From positions 5,101,501 to 5,165,500 of the forward strand of contig NZ_PEFF01000001.1 of the NCBI RefSeq assembly GCF_002754375.1: a stretch of DNA of 64,000 nt. The letters are read 5' to 3'. The notes under the pieces are model-generated. The model did no database searches. It was not told the DNA's origin and was given only the letters and a program-made list of their open reading frames with translations. The position numbers were made by a program, and so were the translations under genes. Of this stretch, positions 14,752 through 22,651 are shown piece by piece. The stretch is from Variovorax sp. 54. GTDB taxonomy: Bacteria; Pseudomonadota; Gammaproteobacteria; Burkholderiales; Burkholderiaceae_C. Positions within the stretch are counted from its first letter, which is position 1; each line of letters starts with the position of its first letter.

Positions 14752-15618
14752 ATGGAAGCGCACGATCCCGCCTGGCTGGAAGGCATGTACAACAACCTGG
14801 CACGGGTGAAAGACCACCCCGCGTACTTTGCGCGCTGGGCCCGTGATTCCGCCGCGGCGCGCGACACGCTGCCATGCCGCATCGATGTGCCCTACGGCAC
14901 GGGCCCGAACGAAACGCTCGATGTCTTTCCGGCGCCCGTGCCCGATGCGCCGGTGCTGGTGTTCATCCACGGCGGCTACTGGCGCGCGATGGACAAGAAA
15001 GACCACTCGTTCATCAGCCCCGCGTTCCACGACCGCGGCATCTGCGTGGTGCAGCCCAACTACGCGCTGTGCCCGGGCCCGGTCGACCAGCCGGTGACCG
15101 TGCCGGGCATCCTGCTGCAGATGGTGCGGGCGCTCGAATGGACGTGGCGCCACGTGGCGGCGCATGGCGGCGACCCGTCGCGCATCACCGTTGCCGGGCA
15201 TTCCGCGGGCGGTCACATGGCGGCGGCGTTGCTGGCCTGCGACTGGAAGGCGGTGGCGCCCGATCTGCCCACGCAGCTCGTGCGCAATGCCTTGTCGGTG
15301 TCGGGGCTGTTCGATCTGCGGCCGCTGCAGCGCACGCCGTTCCTCGAGCACACGCTGAAGCTCACCGATGCCGACGCGCGGCGCGCGAGCCCGGCGCTGT
15401 GGCCTGCACCTGCGCGCGGCCAGCTCTATGCGGCGGTGGGGGGCAACGAGAGCGCCGAGTTCCTGCGCCACAACGCGATGATCCGCGAGGCGTGGGGTCG
15501 CCACACCGTGCCGGTGTGCGAGGTGCTGCCGGGGCTCGACCACTTCGGCGTGGTCGATGCGCTGGCCGATCCGGCGCACGCGCTGCACCGCTACGCAGTG
15601 CAGTTGCTCGAGGCCTGA
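14752..15618 (+). CDS. Alpha/beta hydrolase, arylformamidase-like
   Basis: 288 aa. The oxyanion motif HGGYWR, the nucleophile elbow GHSAGG (Ser) and a C-terminal LDHFGVVD histidine define an esterase/lipase of the kynurenine formamidase (KynB/BNA7-like) type. No signal peptide, so probably cytosolic. ATG 14752 is preceded by TAGGAG (11 bases upstream). It is the first core gene after tRNA-Ala and faces guaC convergently. No tryptophan-catabolism genes lie nearby, so the natural substrate could be another ester or amide. Confidence 0.8.
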   Translation: MEAHDPAWLEGMYNNLARVKDHPAYFARWARDSAAARDTLPCRIDVPYGTGPNETLDVFPAPVPDAPVLVFIHGGYWRAMDKKDHSFISPAFHDRGICVVQPNYALCPGPVDQPVTVPGILLQMVRALEWTWRHVAAHGGDPSRITVAGHSAGGHMAAALLACDWKAVAPDLPTQLVRNALSVSGLFDLRPLQRTPFLEHTLKLTDADARRASPALWPAPARGQLYAAVGGNESAEFLRHNAMIREAWGRHTVPVCEVLPGLDHFGVVDALADPAHALHRYAVQLLEA

Positions 15619-15630
15619 AAGAAAAGAGAC

Positions 15631-15661
15631 GGGCAAAGACGGGCGGACAGGCCGCCCGTCG
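15631..15661 (-). terminator. Intrinsic terminator after guaC
   Basis: Perfect 9-bp stem GACGGGCGG (15638-15646) / CCGCCCGTC (15652-15660) with a 5-nt loop. Read on the minus strand it is followed by TTTGCCCGTCTCTTTTCTTTC, so it can end guaC transcription. The T run is interrupted. Confidence 0.65.
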
Positions 15662-15664
15662 CGC

Positions 15665-16642
15665 TCACATCAGCAGGTGTTCGCCCTCGTTGGCGCCGCC
15701 CAGCGTGACGTAGTTGACCTTGCGGATGTCCATCAGCGTGCGGCCGCCCGCGTAGCTGATCGAGCTCTGCACGTCCTGCTCCATCTCGACCAGCGTGTCG
15801 GCCAGCTTGCCCTTGATGGGCTCGAGGATGCGCTTGCCTTCGACGTGCTTGTACTCGCCCTTGTTGAAGTCGCTGGCCGAGCCGTAGTACTCCTTGAAGA
15901 GCGCGCCGTCGACGTCGACCGTCTTGCCCGGCGACTCTTCGTGGCCCGCGAACAGCGAGCCGATCATGACCATCGACGCGCCGAAGCGGATGCTCTTGGC
16001 GATGTCGCCGTGGTCGCGGATGCCGCCGTCGGCAATGATCGGCTTGGTGGCCACGCGCGCGCACCACTTGAGTGCCGACAGCTGCCAGCCGCCCGTGCCG
16101 AAGCCGGTCTTGAGCTTGGTGATGCAGACCTTGCCCGGGCCGATGCCGACCTTGGTGGCGTCGGCGCCCCAGTTCTCCAGGTCGATCACGGCTTCGGGCG
16201 TGCCGACGTTGCCGGCGATCACGAACGACTTGGGCAGCTTGGCTTTCAGGTAGCCGATCATGTTCTTCACGCTGTCGGCATGGCCGTGCGCAATGTCGAT
16301 CGTGATGTATTCGGGCACGAGGCCTTGGGCCACCATCTGGTCGACCGTGTCGTAGTCGGGCTTCTTCACGCCCAGCGAGATCGAGGCGAACACGCCCTTG
16401 CCCTGCATGTCTTTCACGAACTGGATGTTGTCCAGGTCGAAGCGGTGCATCACGTAGAAATAACCGTTCTGCGCGAGCCACAGGCAGATCGACTCGTCGA
16501 CCACCGTTTTCATGTTGGCAGGCACCACCGGCAGGCGGAAGGTGCGTTCGCCCAGCGTGACGCTGGTGTCGCATTCCGAGCGGCTTTCCACGCGGCATTT
16601 GCGCGGCAGCAGAAGGATGTTGTCGTAGTCGAAGATTTGCAT
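15665..16642 (-). CDS. guaC: GMP reductase
   Basis: 325 aa. Converts GMP to IMP with NADPH and NH3 release, balancing the purine pools. IMPDH/GMPR barrel with catalytic Cys173 in [21 protein letters not shown] phosphate-binding loop and [11 protein letters not shown]. Length and motifs fit the shorter type 2 GMP reductase found in Firmicutes rather than the 347-aa E. coli form. No CBS domains, which excludes IMP dehydrogenase. ATG 16642 is preceded by GAAAGGA on its strand. A terminator lies just downstream. Confidence 0.93.
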   Translation of the reverse strand: MQIFDYDNILLLPRKCRVESRSECDTSVTLGERTFRLPVVPANMKTVVDESICLWLAQNGYFYVMHRFDLDNIQFVKDMQGKGVFASISLGVKKPDYDTVDQMVAQGLVPEYITIDIAHGHADSVKNMIGYLKAKLPKSFVIAGNVGTPEAVIDLENWGADATKVGIGPGKVCITKLKTGFGTGGWQLSALKWCARVATKPIIADGGIRDHGDIAKSIRFGASMVMIGSLFAGHEESPGKTVDVDGALFKEYYGSASDFNKGEYKHVEGKRILEPIKGKLADTLVEMEQDVQSSISYAGGRTLMDIRKVNYVTLGGANEGEHLLM

Positions 16643-16862
16643 GACCAGGCTCCAGAAAGGAATCGTTGAGTGGAACGAATGAGCGCTTGGTCCGGCCGGT
16701 TCTCGTGGTCGCGTCATGAAAATGACGGCCAAAAAAAACCGGACGCAAGAAACTTGGGCCCGGTGATTGATTTTACGGCCATGGCGGTGATGCGCAAGTC
16801 GCCGGGTCGTATTGACCCTATGGGCTGCTGCGTATACCCGACGACCGTGGTGCGGTTCTTTG

Positions 16863-17516
16863 TCAGAAGCGGTAGCCGACGCCCACGCCGAACAGCCACG
16901 GGTCGACCTTCACGGTCGACAGCTGCACGCCGTTCATGTTCACGGCACTGCGGATGCGCAGCTTCTTCACGTCGAGGTTGAGGTAAGTGTTCTTCGCCAC
17001 CTCGATGTCGACGCCCGCGCCCATCGCAAAGCCGAAGCTCTCGTTCTGCAGTTGAAGCCGGCCGACCGTCGGCACCTGCAGGTTGACGCTGCTCAGCCGC
17101 GTGTAGTTCAGGCCCGCGCCCACGTAAGGGCGGATCTTCGCGGTGGGCATGAAGTGGTACTGCAGCATCAGCGAGGGCGGCAGGTGCTTGAAGGTGCCGA
17201 TGTCCACCGGGCCGCCCAGCGCGCTCTGCTGCACGGTGACCGTCTGCTTCTGCGGCACCGTCAGCACCAGCTCGGCCGCGATGTTCGGCGTGAAGAAGTA
17301 AGTGATGTCCAACTCGGGAATGGTCTTGCTGTTGATGGTGATGGCGTCGGCCGGAATCGACAGGTCGGCCACCGGGGCCGAGTGGTTCGCCGGCTTCAGG
17401 TACACGGCGCGGGCGCGCACCAGCCAGTTGCCCTGGGCTTCCTGCGCCGTGGCCGGCAGCGCCGCCATGGCGCCGAGCAGGGCGGCGATGCAGGCGGGGG
17501 CGAGTTTCTTTGACAT
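16863..17516 (-). CDS. ompW: OmpW-family outer-membrane protein
   Basis: 217 aa. Signal peptide about residues 1-24 (cleavage after PATAQ region), then an eight-stranded beta-barrel pattern ending in GVGVGYRF with the terminal Phe needed for outer-membrane assembly. Family landmarks: [40 protein letters not shown] and [10 protein letters not shown]. OmpW porins pass small hydrophobic molecules and respond to stress. Start 17516 has GGAGAACAC upstream. Divergent from uvrD. Confidence 0.92.
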   Translation of the reverse strand: MSKKLAPACIAALLGAMAALPATAQEAQGNWLVRARAVYLKPANHSAPVADLSIPADAITINSKTIPELDITYFFTPNIAAELVLTVPQKQTVTVQQSALGGPVDIGTFKHLPPSLMLQYHFMPTAKIRPYVGAGLNYTRLSSVNLQVPTVGRLQLQNESFGFAMGAGVDIEVAKNTYLNLDVKKLRIRSAVNMNGVQLSTVKVDPWLFGVGVGYRF

Positions 17517-17709
17517 GTGTTCTCCAGTCGTGACGGCCGGCGCGCAGGGCCGGCAACTGGAAGGCAGTCTCCCGCCGGGCGGGGTTGCATCACTTGATCT
17601 GCCGCAAGAGGGGCGGGCCTGCGCAGGCCAGCGGGCCCTGCCTTGATCCAGGTCATGCCCGCAGGGGCAACCGGGCCCGGCGGCGCCCGCGGCGGGGCAG
17701 CTTTCTACA

Positions 17710-20172
17710 ATGGACCCCATGCTCCCTCACGACCTGTTTTCCGGCGCGTCCGCAGCCGATGCGGGCGGCCCTGCCTCGCCGTTGCTGAACAACCTCAACG
17801 CCGAGCAGCTTGCTGCCGTCACGCTGCCCGCGGGCAACGCGCTCATCCTCGCCGGTGCCGGCTCCGGCAAGACGCGGGTGCTCACCACCCGCATCGCGTG
17901 GCTGTTGCAGACGGGGCAGGTGTCCGCCGGCGGCATCCTGGCCGTCACCTTTACCAACAAGGCCGCCAAGGAAATGATGACGCGGCTGACCTCGATGCTG
18001 CCCGTCAACGTGCGCGGCATGTGGATCGGCACCTTCCACGGCCTGTGCAACCGCCTGCTGCGCGCGCACTGGAAGCTGGCCAACCTGCCCTCGACCTTCC
18101 AGATCCTCGACACACAAGACCAGCTCTCGGCCATCAAGCGGCTGATGAAGCAGTTCAACGTCGACGACGAGCGCTTTCCGGCCAAGCAGACGCAGTGGTT
18201 CATCGCCGGCGCCAAGGAAGACGGCCTGCGCCCCGGCGACATGCAAGCGCGCAGCGACGACGACCGCAAGAAGGTCGAGCTGTACCAGCTGTATGAAGAG
18301 CAGTGCCAGCGCGAAGGCGTGGTCGACTTCGGCGAGCTGATGCTGCGCAGCTACGAACTGCTGCGCGACAACGACCCGGTGCGCGAGCACTACCAGCGGC
18401 GCTTTCGCCACATCATGGTCGACGAGTTCCAGGACACCAACCGCCTGCAGTACGCGTGGCTGAAGATGCTCTCGGGCCACACCGCGGCCGGCGGTCACTT
18501 CACGCCGGGCGAACACAACAGCGTGATCGCCGTGGGCGACGACGACCAGAGCATCTACGCCTTCCGCGGTGCGCGCGTGGGCAACATGACCGACTTCGTG
18601 CGCGAGTTCAATGTGCGCCACCAGATCATCCTGGAGCAGAACTACCGCAGCTACAGCAACATCCTCGATTCGGCCAACGAGCTCATCAGCCACAACAAGA
18701 AGCGCCTGGGCAAGAACCTGCGCACCGAGCAGGGCCCGGGCGAACCGGTGCGCGTGTACGAATCGCCCACCGACCTCGCCGAGGCGCAGTGGATGGTCGA
18801 GGAAATGCGCCAGCTCGTGCGCGACGGTTTCGACCGCAAGGAAATGGCCGTGCTCTACCGCAGCAATGCGCAGAGCCGGGTGATTGAAACGGCGCTGTTC
18901 AACGCCTCCGTGCCGTACCGCGTGTACGGTGGCCTGCGCTTCTTCGAGCGTGCCGAAATCAAGCACGCGCTGGCCTACCTGCGCCTGCTCGAGAACAAAG
19001 ACGACGACACCAGCTTCCTGCGCGTCGTCAACTTTCCGCCGCGCGGCATCGGCGCACGCACGCTCGAAAGCCTGCAGGACGCGTCACGCGCCGCCGGGCG
19101 CTCGCTGCACGACGCGGTGAGCGCGGTCGGCGGCAAGGCCGGCTCGAACCTCACGGCCTTCGTCGCCAAGATCGACGTGCTGCGCGAGCAGACGCAAGGT
19201 GTGAGCCTGCGCGAGATCATCGAGCTGGTGCTCGATCACAGCGGGCTCGTCGAACACTACAAGGCCGACCGCGAAGGCGCCGACCGCCTCGAGAACTTGG
19301 ACGAACTCGTGAACGCGGCCGAAAGCTTCGTCACGCAGGAAGGCTTCGGCCGCGATGCCGTGGCGCTGCCGGTCGACGAGTTGCGCCAGTCGCTCGCCAG
19401 CCAGGGCATCGACCTGACCCGCCCCGTGCTCGACGAGCCGCTGGCACCCGATGCGGAAACGGGCGAAACGCTGAGCCCGCTCGCGGCCTTCCTGACGCAC
19501 GCGGCGCTCGAGTCGGGCGACAACCAGGCGCAGGCCGGCCAGGACGCGGTGCAGCTCATGACCGTGCACGCCGCCAAGGGCCTGGAGTTCGACTGCGTGT
19601 TCATCACCGGCATGGAAGAGGGCCTGTTCCCGCACGAGAACTCGATGAGCGATTTCGAGAGCCTCGAGGAAGAGCGCCGCCTGATGTACGTGGCGATCAC
19701 ACGCGCCCGCAAGCGCCTGTACCTGAGCCACTCGCAGACGCGCATGCTGCACGGCCAGACCCGCTACAACGTCAAGAGCCGCTTCTTCGACGAGCTGCCG
19801 GAAAGCGCGCTCAAGTGGCTCACGCCGAAGAACCAGGGCTTTGCGCCCTCGGCCTTCGGCTATGGCGGCGGCTACGGCAGCACGCGCGGCGGTGCCGGTG
19901 GCTACGGCGGTGGTGGGGGCGGCGGCAACCGCTACGGTGGTGGCGGCAGCAGCGCCGGCAAGGACACCTTCGCCAGCCCGCCCGTGCCGCCGCAGAAGAC
20001 AGCGCCCTCGCACGGTCTGCGTTCAGGCATGCAGGTGTTCCACAACAAGTTCGGCGAGGGCACGGTGACCGCGCTCGAAGGCACCGGCGACGACGCGCGG
20101 GCGCAGGTGAAGTTCGCGCGCCACGGCGTGAAGTGGCTGGCGCTGTCGGTGGCGAAGCTCACGCCGGTTTGA
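17710..20172 (+). CDS. uvrD: UvrD/Rep-type 3'-5' DNA helicase
   Basis: 820 aa, superfamily 1 helicase for nucleotide-excision and mismatch repair. Motif I GAGSGKT (49-55), Ia TFTNKAAKEM, II VDEFQDTN, III GDDDQSIYAFRGA, IV QNYRS, V TVHAAKGLEFD and VI YVAITRARKRL are present. A glycine/tyrosine-rich linker (about 718-750) precedes the C-terminal Tudor-like RNA-polymerase-binding module (GMQVFHNKFGEGTV). Start 17710 and ATG 17719 are both possible; neither has a clear Shine-Dalgarno. Divergent from ompW. Confidence 0.93.
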   Translation: MDPMLPHDLFSGASAADAGGPASPLLNNLNAEQLAAVTLPAGNALILAGAGSGKTRVLTTRIAWLLQTGQVSAGGILAVTFTNKAAKEMMTRLTSMLPVNVRGMWIGTFHGLCNRLLRAHWKLANLPSTFQILDTQDQLSAIKRLMKQFNVDDERFPAKQTQWFIAGAKEDGLRPGDMQARSDDDRKKVELYQLYEEQCQREGVVDFGELMLRSYELLRDNDPVREHYQRRFRHIMVDEFQDTNRLQYAWLKMLSGHTAAGGHFTPGEHNSVIAVGDDDQSIYAFRGARVGNMTDFVREFNVRHQIILEQNYRSYSNILDSANELISHNKKRLGKNLRTEQGPGEPVRVYESPTDLAEAQWMVEEMRQLVRDGFDRKEMAVLYRSNAQSRVIETALFNASVPYRVYGGLRFFERAEIKHALAYLRLLENKDDDTSFLRVVNFPPRGIGARTLESLQDASRAAGRSLHDAVSAVGGKAGSNLTAFVAKIDVLREQTQGVSLREIIELVLDHSGLVEHYKADREGADRLENLDELVNAAESFVTQEGFGRDAVALPVDELRQSLASQGIDLTRPVLDEPLAPDAETGETLSPLAAFLTHAALESGDNQAQAGQDAVQLMTVHAAKGLEFDCVFITGMEEGLFPHENSMSDFESLEEERRLMYVAITRARKRLYLSHSQTRMLHGQTRYNVKSRFFDELPESALKWLTPKNQGFAPSAFGYGGGYGSTRGGAGGYGGGGGGGNRYGGGGSSAGKDTFASPPVPPQKTAPSHGLRSGMQVFHNKFGEGTVTALEGTGDDARAQVKFARHGVKWLALSVAKLTPV

Positions 20173-20217
20173 GGCCGGCAGGCCCGCCCGCCCGAAAGGG
20201 CAGCGGGCGATGCCCGC

Positions 20218-21048
20218 TCAGTTCGCGTCGAAGCTGTCGCGGAAGGTGAACCAGGTCGAAGCCAGCGACATGGCCGCGAGCACCAGCGCCGTGCCGATCA
20301 TCAGGATGTTGCCGATCGCCAGCGCTGCGCCGTCGGAGCCCATGGCGCCGACGCCGATCAGCACGGTGGCGAGCAGGCCGATGGCGATGCCCGCGAACAT
20401 GAACACGCCGAACCACGCCAGGCCGAACAGCGCGTAGGCGCCGAAGTTGCGGAACAGCGCGACGATGCTGAAGAAGATGCTCTTCACCGGCTCCACGCGG
20501 TGCCAGTGCACCAGCGCCGGTGCGTGCCACATGGCCAGCGACAGCGGCAGGTTCAGGCACATCAGCAGCGTGCGCGCCGTGAGGAACTCGCTGCTCTTCA
20601 TGACTTCGGGCGTCACCGTTTCGTCGAACAGGTAGGCGCGCATGAGCTGGCCGCCGTCGACCAGCGCCGTCAGCGTGACGGCCAGCACGAAGTACACGGC
20701 CGAGATCACGCCCAGCGTGACGAGGGCGCGCCATTCGGTGCGCATGGCGTCGAACACCGCGATGAACATGGCCGAGCCCGTGGGGCGGCCCTGGTCGCCC
20801 GCGTTGCCCAGGCCGTCGGCGTTGTCGGTGGCGGCCACCGAGGTCGCGACCATCAGGCCCAGCGTCAGGAAGGGCAGCAGGATCGGCGCGAGCACGCTGC
20901 CGAGCAGTGGCAGCATCGACACCGTCGAGATCATCGCCATCAGCAGGAAGAACAGCGAGATGAAGGCCAGCGGCTGGCGCCAGAAGGTCTTGAGTCCGAG
21001 GCGGACCCAGGCGAAGCCGGTGCGCGCCGGCACGAGGTTGAGTTTCAT
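20218..21048 (-). CDS. BPSS1780-type polytopic membrane protein
   Basis: 276 aa with about five or six transmembrane segments (for example LAFISLFFLLMAMISTVSML, ILLPFLTLGLMVATSV, FGLAWFGVFMFAGIAIGLLA). It matches the conserved Burkholderiales membrane protein known by the locus name BPSS1780, of unknown function. Start 21048 (MKLNLVPARTG) is chosen; the upstream in-frame extension is Arg/Pro-rich. It follows thrB by 8 bp on the same strand, the arrangement I know from related genomes, so the two are probably co-transcribed. Confidence 0.8.
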   Translation of the reverse strand: MKLNLVPARTGFAWVRLGLKTFWRQPLAFISLFFLLMAMISTVSMLPLLGSVLAPILLPFLTLGLMVATSVAATDNADGLGNAGDQGRPTGSAMFIAVFDAMRTEWRALVTLGVISAVYFVLAVTLTALVDGGQLMRAYLFDETVTPEVMKSSEFLTARTLLMCLNLPLSLAMWHAPALVHWHRVEPVKSIFFSIVALFRNFGAYALFGLAWFGVFMFAGIAIGLLATVLIGVGAMGSDGAALAIGNILMIGTALVLAAMSLASTWFTFRDSFDAN

Positions 21049-21056
21049 GTGTAGGG

Positions 21057-22106
21057 TCAGGCTGCCATCAACGGCTCGAGGACGTGGGCGATGGCGTGCG
21101 GGTGGGTGGCGCGCTCGCGCAGCACGCGCTCGAAGTGCGTCGGGTCGTGGGGCTTGAGCATGCTGGCCTCGCGCGGCAGGTGGAAGTCCCACAGGCGCGA
21201 GATCCAGAAGCGCAGCGCGGCGGCGCGCAGCATCGCGGGCAGCAGGGCGCGCTCGGAGGCGTTCAGCGCGCGCACGCTTTCGTAGGCGGCGAGCAGGGCG
21301 TCGGCGCGGGCGGCGTCATGCCGGCCGCTGGCCAGGTCGATGGCCCAGTCGTTCAGGCACACGGCCAGGTCGAACAGCCAGGTGTCGGTGCCGGCGAAGT
21401 AGAAGTCGAACACGCCCGTGAGGCGCGGCGGCGCATCGGGCCCGCCGTCGGTCGCGAACATCACGTTGTCGCGGAACATGTCGGCATGCACCGGGCCGCG
21501 CGGCAGCGCCGCGTAGGCCGACGATTCGGCGACATGATTCTGGTAGGCCAGCTCGGCGCGCAGCAGCGCCGACTGCGCCTCGTCCATGTGGGGCAGCACC
21601 ACCGGGGCGGTTTCGTTCCACCAGGGCAGGCCGCGCAGGTTCGGCTGGATGCGCGGGTAGTCGCGCCCGGCCAGGTGCATGCGGGCCAGCATGGCGCCCA
21701 GTTCGGCGCAGTGCGCGGCCGTGGGGGCCAGCTCGCTGTGGCCCGACAGCTTCTGCACCAGCGCCGCGGGCTTGCCGGCCACGCGGTGCAGCAGCTCGCA
21801 GGGCGCCTGCGCGGGAATCGACAGCGCATGGCCGGCAGGCGGTGCCACGGCCGGGTCGGCCACGGGCGCGGGCACCGGCAGGCCGGCACCGGCCAGGTGC
21901 TTCATCAGGCAAAGGTAGTACGGCAGCTGTTCGGCGCTCAGGCGCTCGAACAGCGTCAGCACGAATTCGCCCGACTCGGTGGTGGCGAAATAGTTGGTGT
22001 TCTCGATGCCGCCCTCGATGCCGCGCAGTTCGCGCAGGGCGCCCATGCCAAGACGCTGGACGAGCGCGTCTGCCTCGCCGAACTGGACTTCGGTAAAAAC
22101 TGCCAT
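21057..22106 (-). CDS. thrB: Homoserine kinase (type II, aminoglycoside-kinase fold)
   Basis: 349 aa. Phosphorylates homoserine in threonine biosynthesis. The APH/choline-kinase fold is seen in NTNYFATTESGEFVLTLFE (ATP-binding lobe), HADMFRDNVMF (catalytic loop HxDxxxxN) and GVFDFYFAGTD (Mg-binding Asp). This is the proteobacterial ThrB type, unrelated to the GHMP-kinase ThrB of E. coli. thrB, a DUF2782 gene and polA are adjacent also in Pseudomonas, which supports the assignment. Confidence 0.92.
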   Translation of the reverse strand: MAVFTEVQFGEADALVQRLGMGALRELRGIEGGIENTNYFATTESGEFVLTLFERLSAEQLPYYLCLMKHLAGAGLPVPAPVADPAVAPPAGHALSIPAQAPCELLHRVAGKPAALVQKLSGHSELAPTAAHCAELGAMLARMHLAGRDYPRIQPNLRGLPWWNETAPVVLPHMDEAQSALLRAELAYQNHVAESSAYAALPRGPVHADMFRDNVMFATDGGPDAPPRLTGVFDFYFAGTDTWLFDLAVCLNDWAIDLASGRHDAARADALLAAYESVRALNASERALLPAMLRAAALRFWISRLWDFHLPREASMLKPHDPTHFERVLRERATHPHAIAHVLEPLMAA

Positions 22107-22179
22107 GGCGATGCTCAGCGCCGGACGGCGGCTGCGGGAGAAAAGAGGGAGGGCGGGAAGGAGAACGACAGCGTCACGG

Positions 22180-22554
22180 TCAGAACTTCAGCACGTTCCA
22201 GACACGCGGGCCGTTGCCGCCGCTGTTCGCGTCGCCGGTCGTGCCGGGGCGGGCGCTGCCACCGTCGTTGGGCAGCACTTCGTAACCGGGCATGTTCGAC
22301 TTGGGCTTGACGTTGATGCTCTGCGTGCGGCCGCCGTAGCGCACCTCGTCGACCGAGGCGCCGCTGTCTTCCGTGTGGATGTGCTCGACCTTCTGGTTGC
22401 GCCGGCCGTCGGCCTGCTCCTGATTTTGTAGCGGTTCCGCCGGTGCCGGCTGGGCGGCGGGCGCGGCCGGCGCCTGCGCAAGCGCGGCAAAGGGGGTGGC
22501 GAAAGCCAGCGCCAGCAGGATGCGGCGGGCGACCAGGAGTGGGGAGCTAGGCAT
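22180..22554 (-). CDS. DUF2782 exported protein
   Basis: 124 aa. Signal peptide about 1-26 (ARRILLALAFATPFAALAQA), a Pro/Ala-rich linker, then the DUF2782 core (VEHIHTEDSGASVDEVRYGG ... INVKPKSNMPGYEVLPNDG), and a Gly/Asn-rich tail. It is a periplasmic protein of unknown function. The position between thrB and polA is the conserved location for this family. Start 22554 is the ATG directly before the signal peptide. Confidence 0.82.
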   Translation of the reverse strand: MPSSPLLVARRILLALAFATPFAALAQAPAAPAAQPAPAEPLQNQEQADGRRNQKVEHIHTEDSGASVDEVRYGGRTQSINVKPKSNMPGYEVLPNDGGSARPGTTGDANSGGNGPRVWNVLKF

Positions 22555-22651
22555 GCGCAGATTGTAGGCGTGCACCCGCTCGCGGCGTGTCGGCGGCCAG
22601 CCGACCCTGGTGTCGTTCCGGACGCCGGTCCGGGCACGGCAAAATGCCCCG

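Noticed and set aside
20202..20218. Hairpin AGCGGGC-GAT-GCCCGCT as a bidirectional terminator between uvrD and the BPSS1780-type gene
   Set aside because: No T tract on either side, and it abuts the stop codon of the minus-strand gene.
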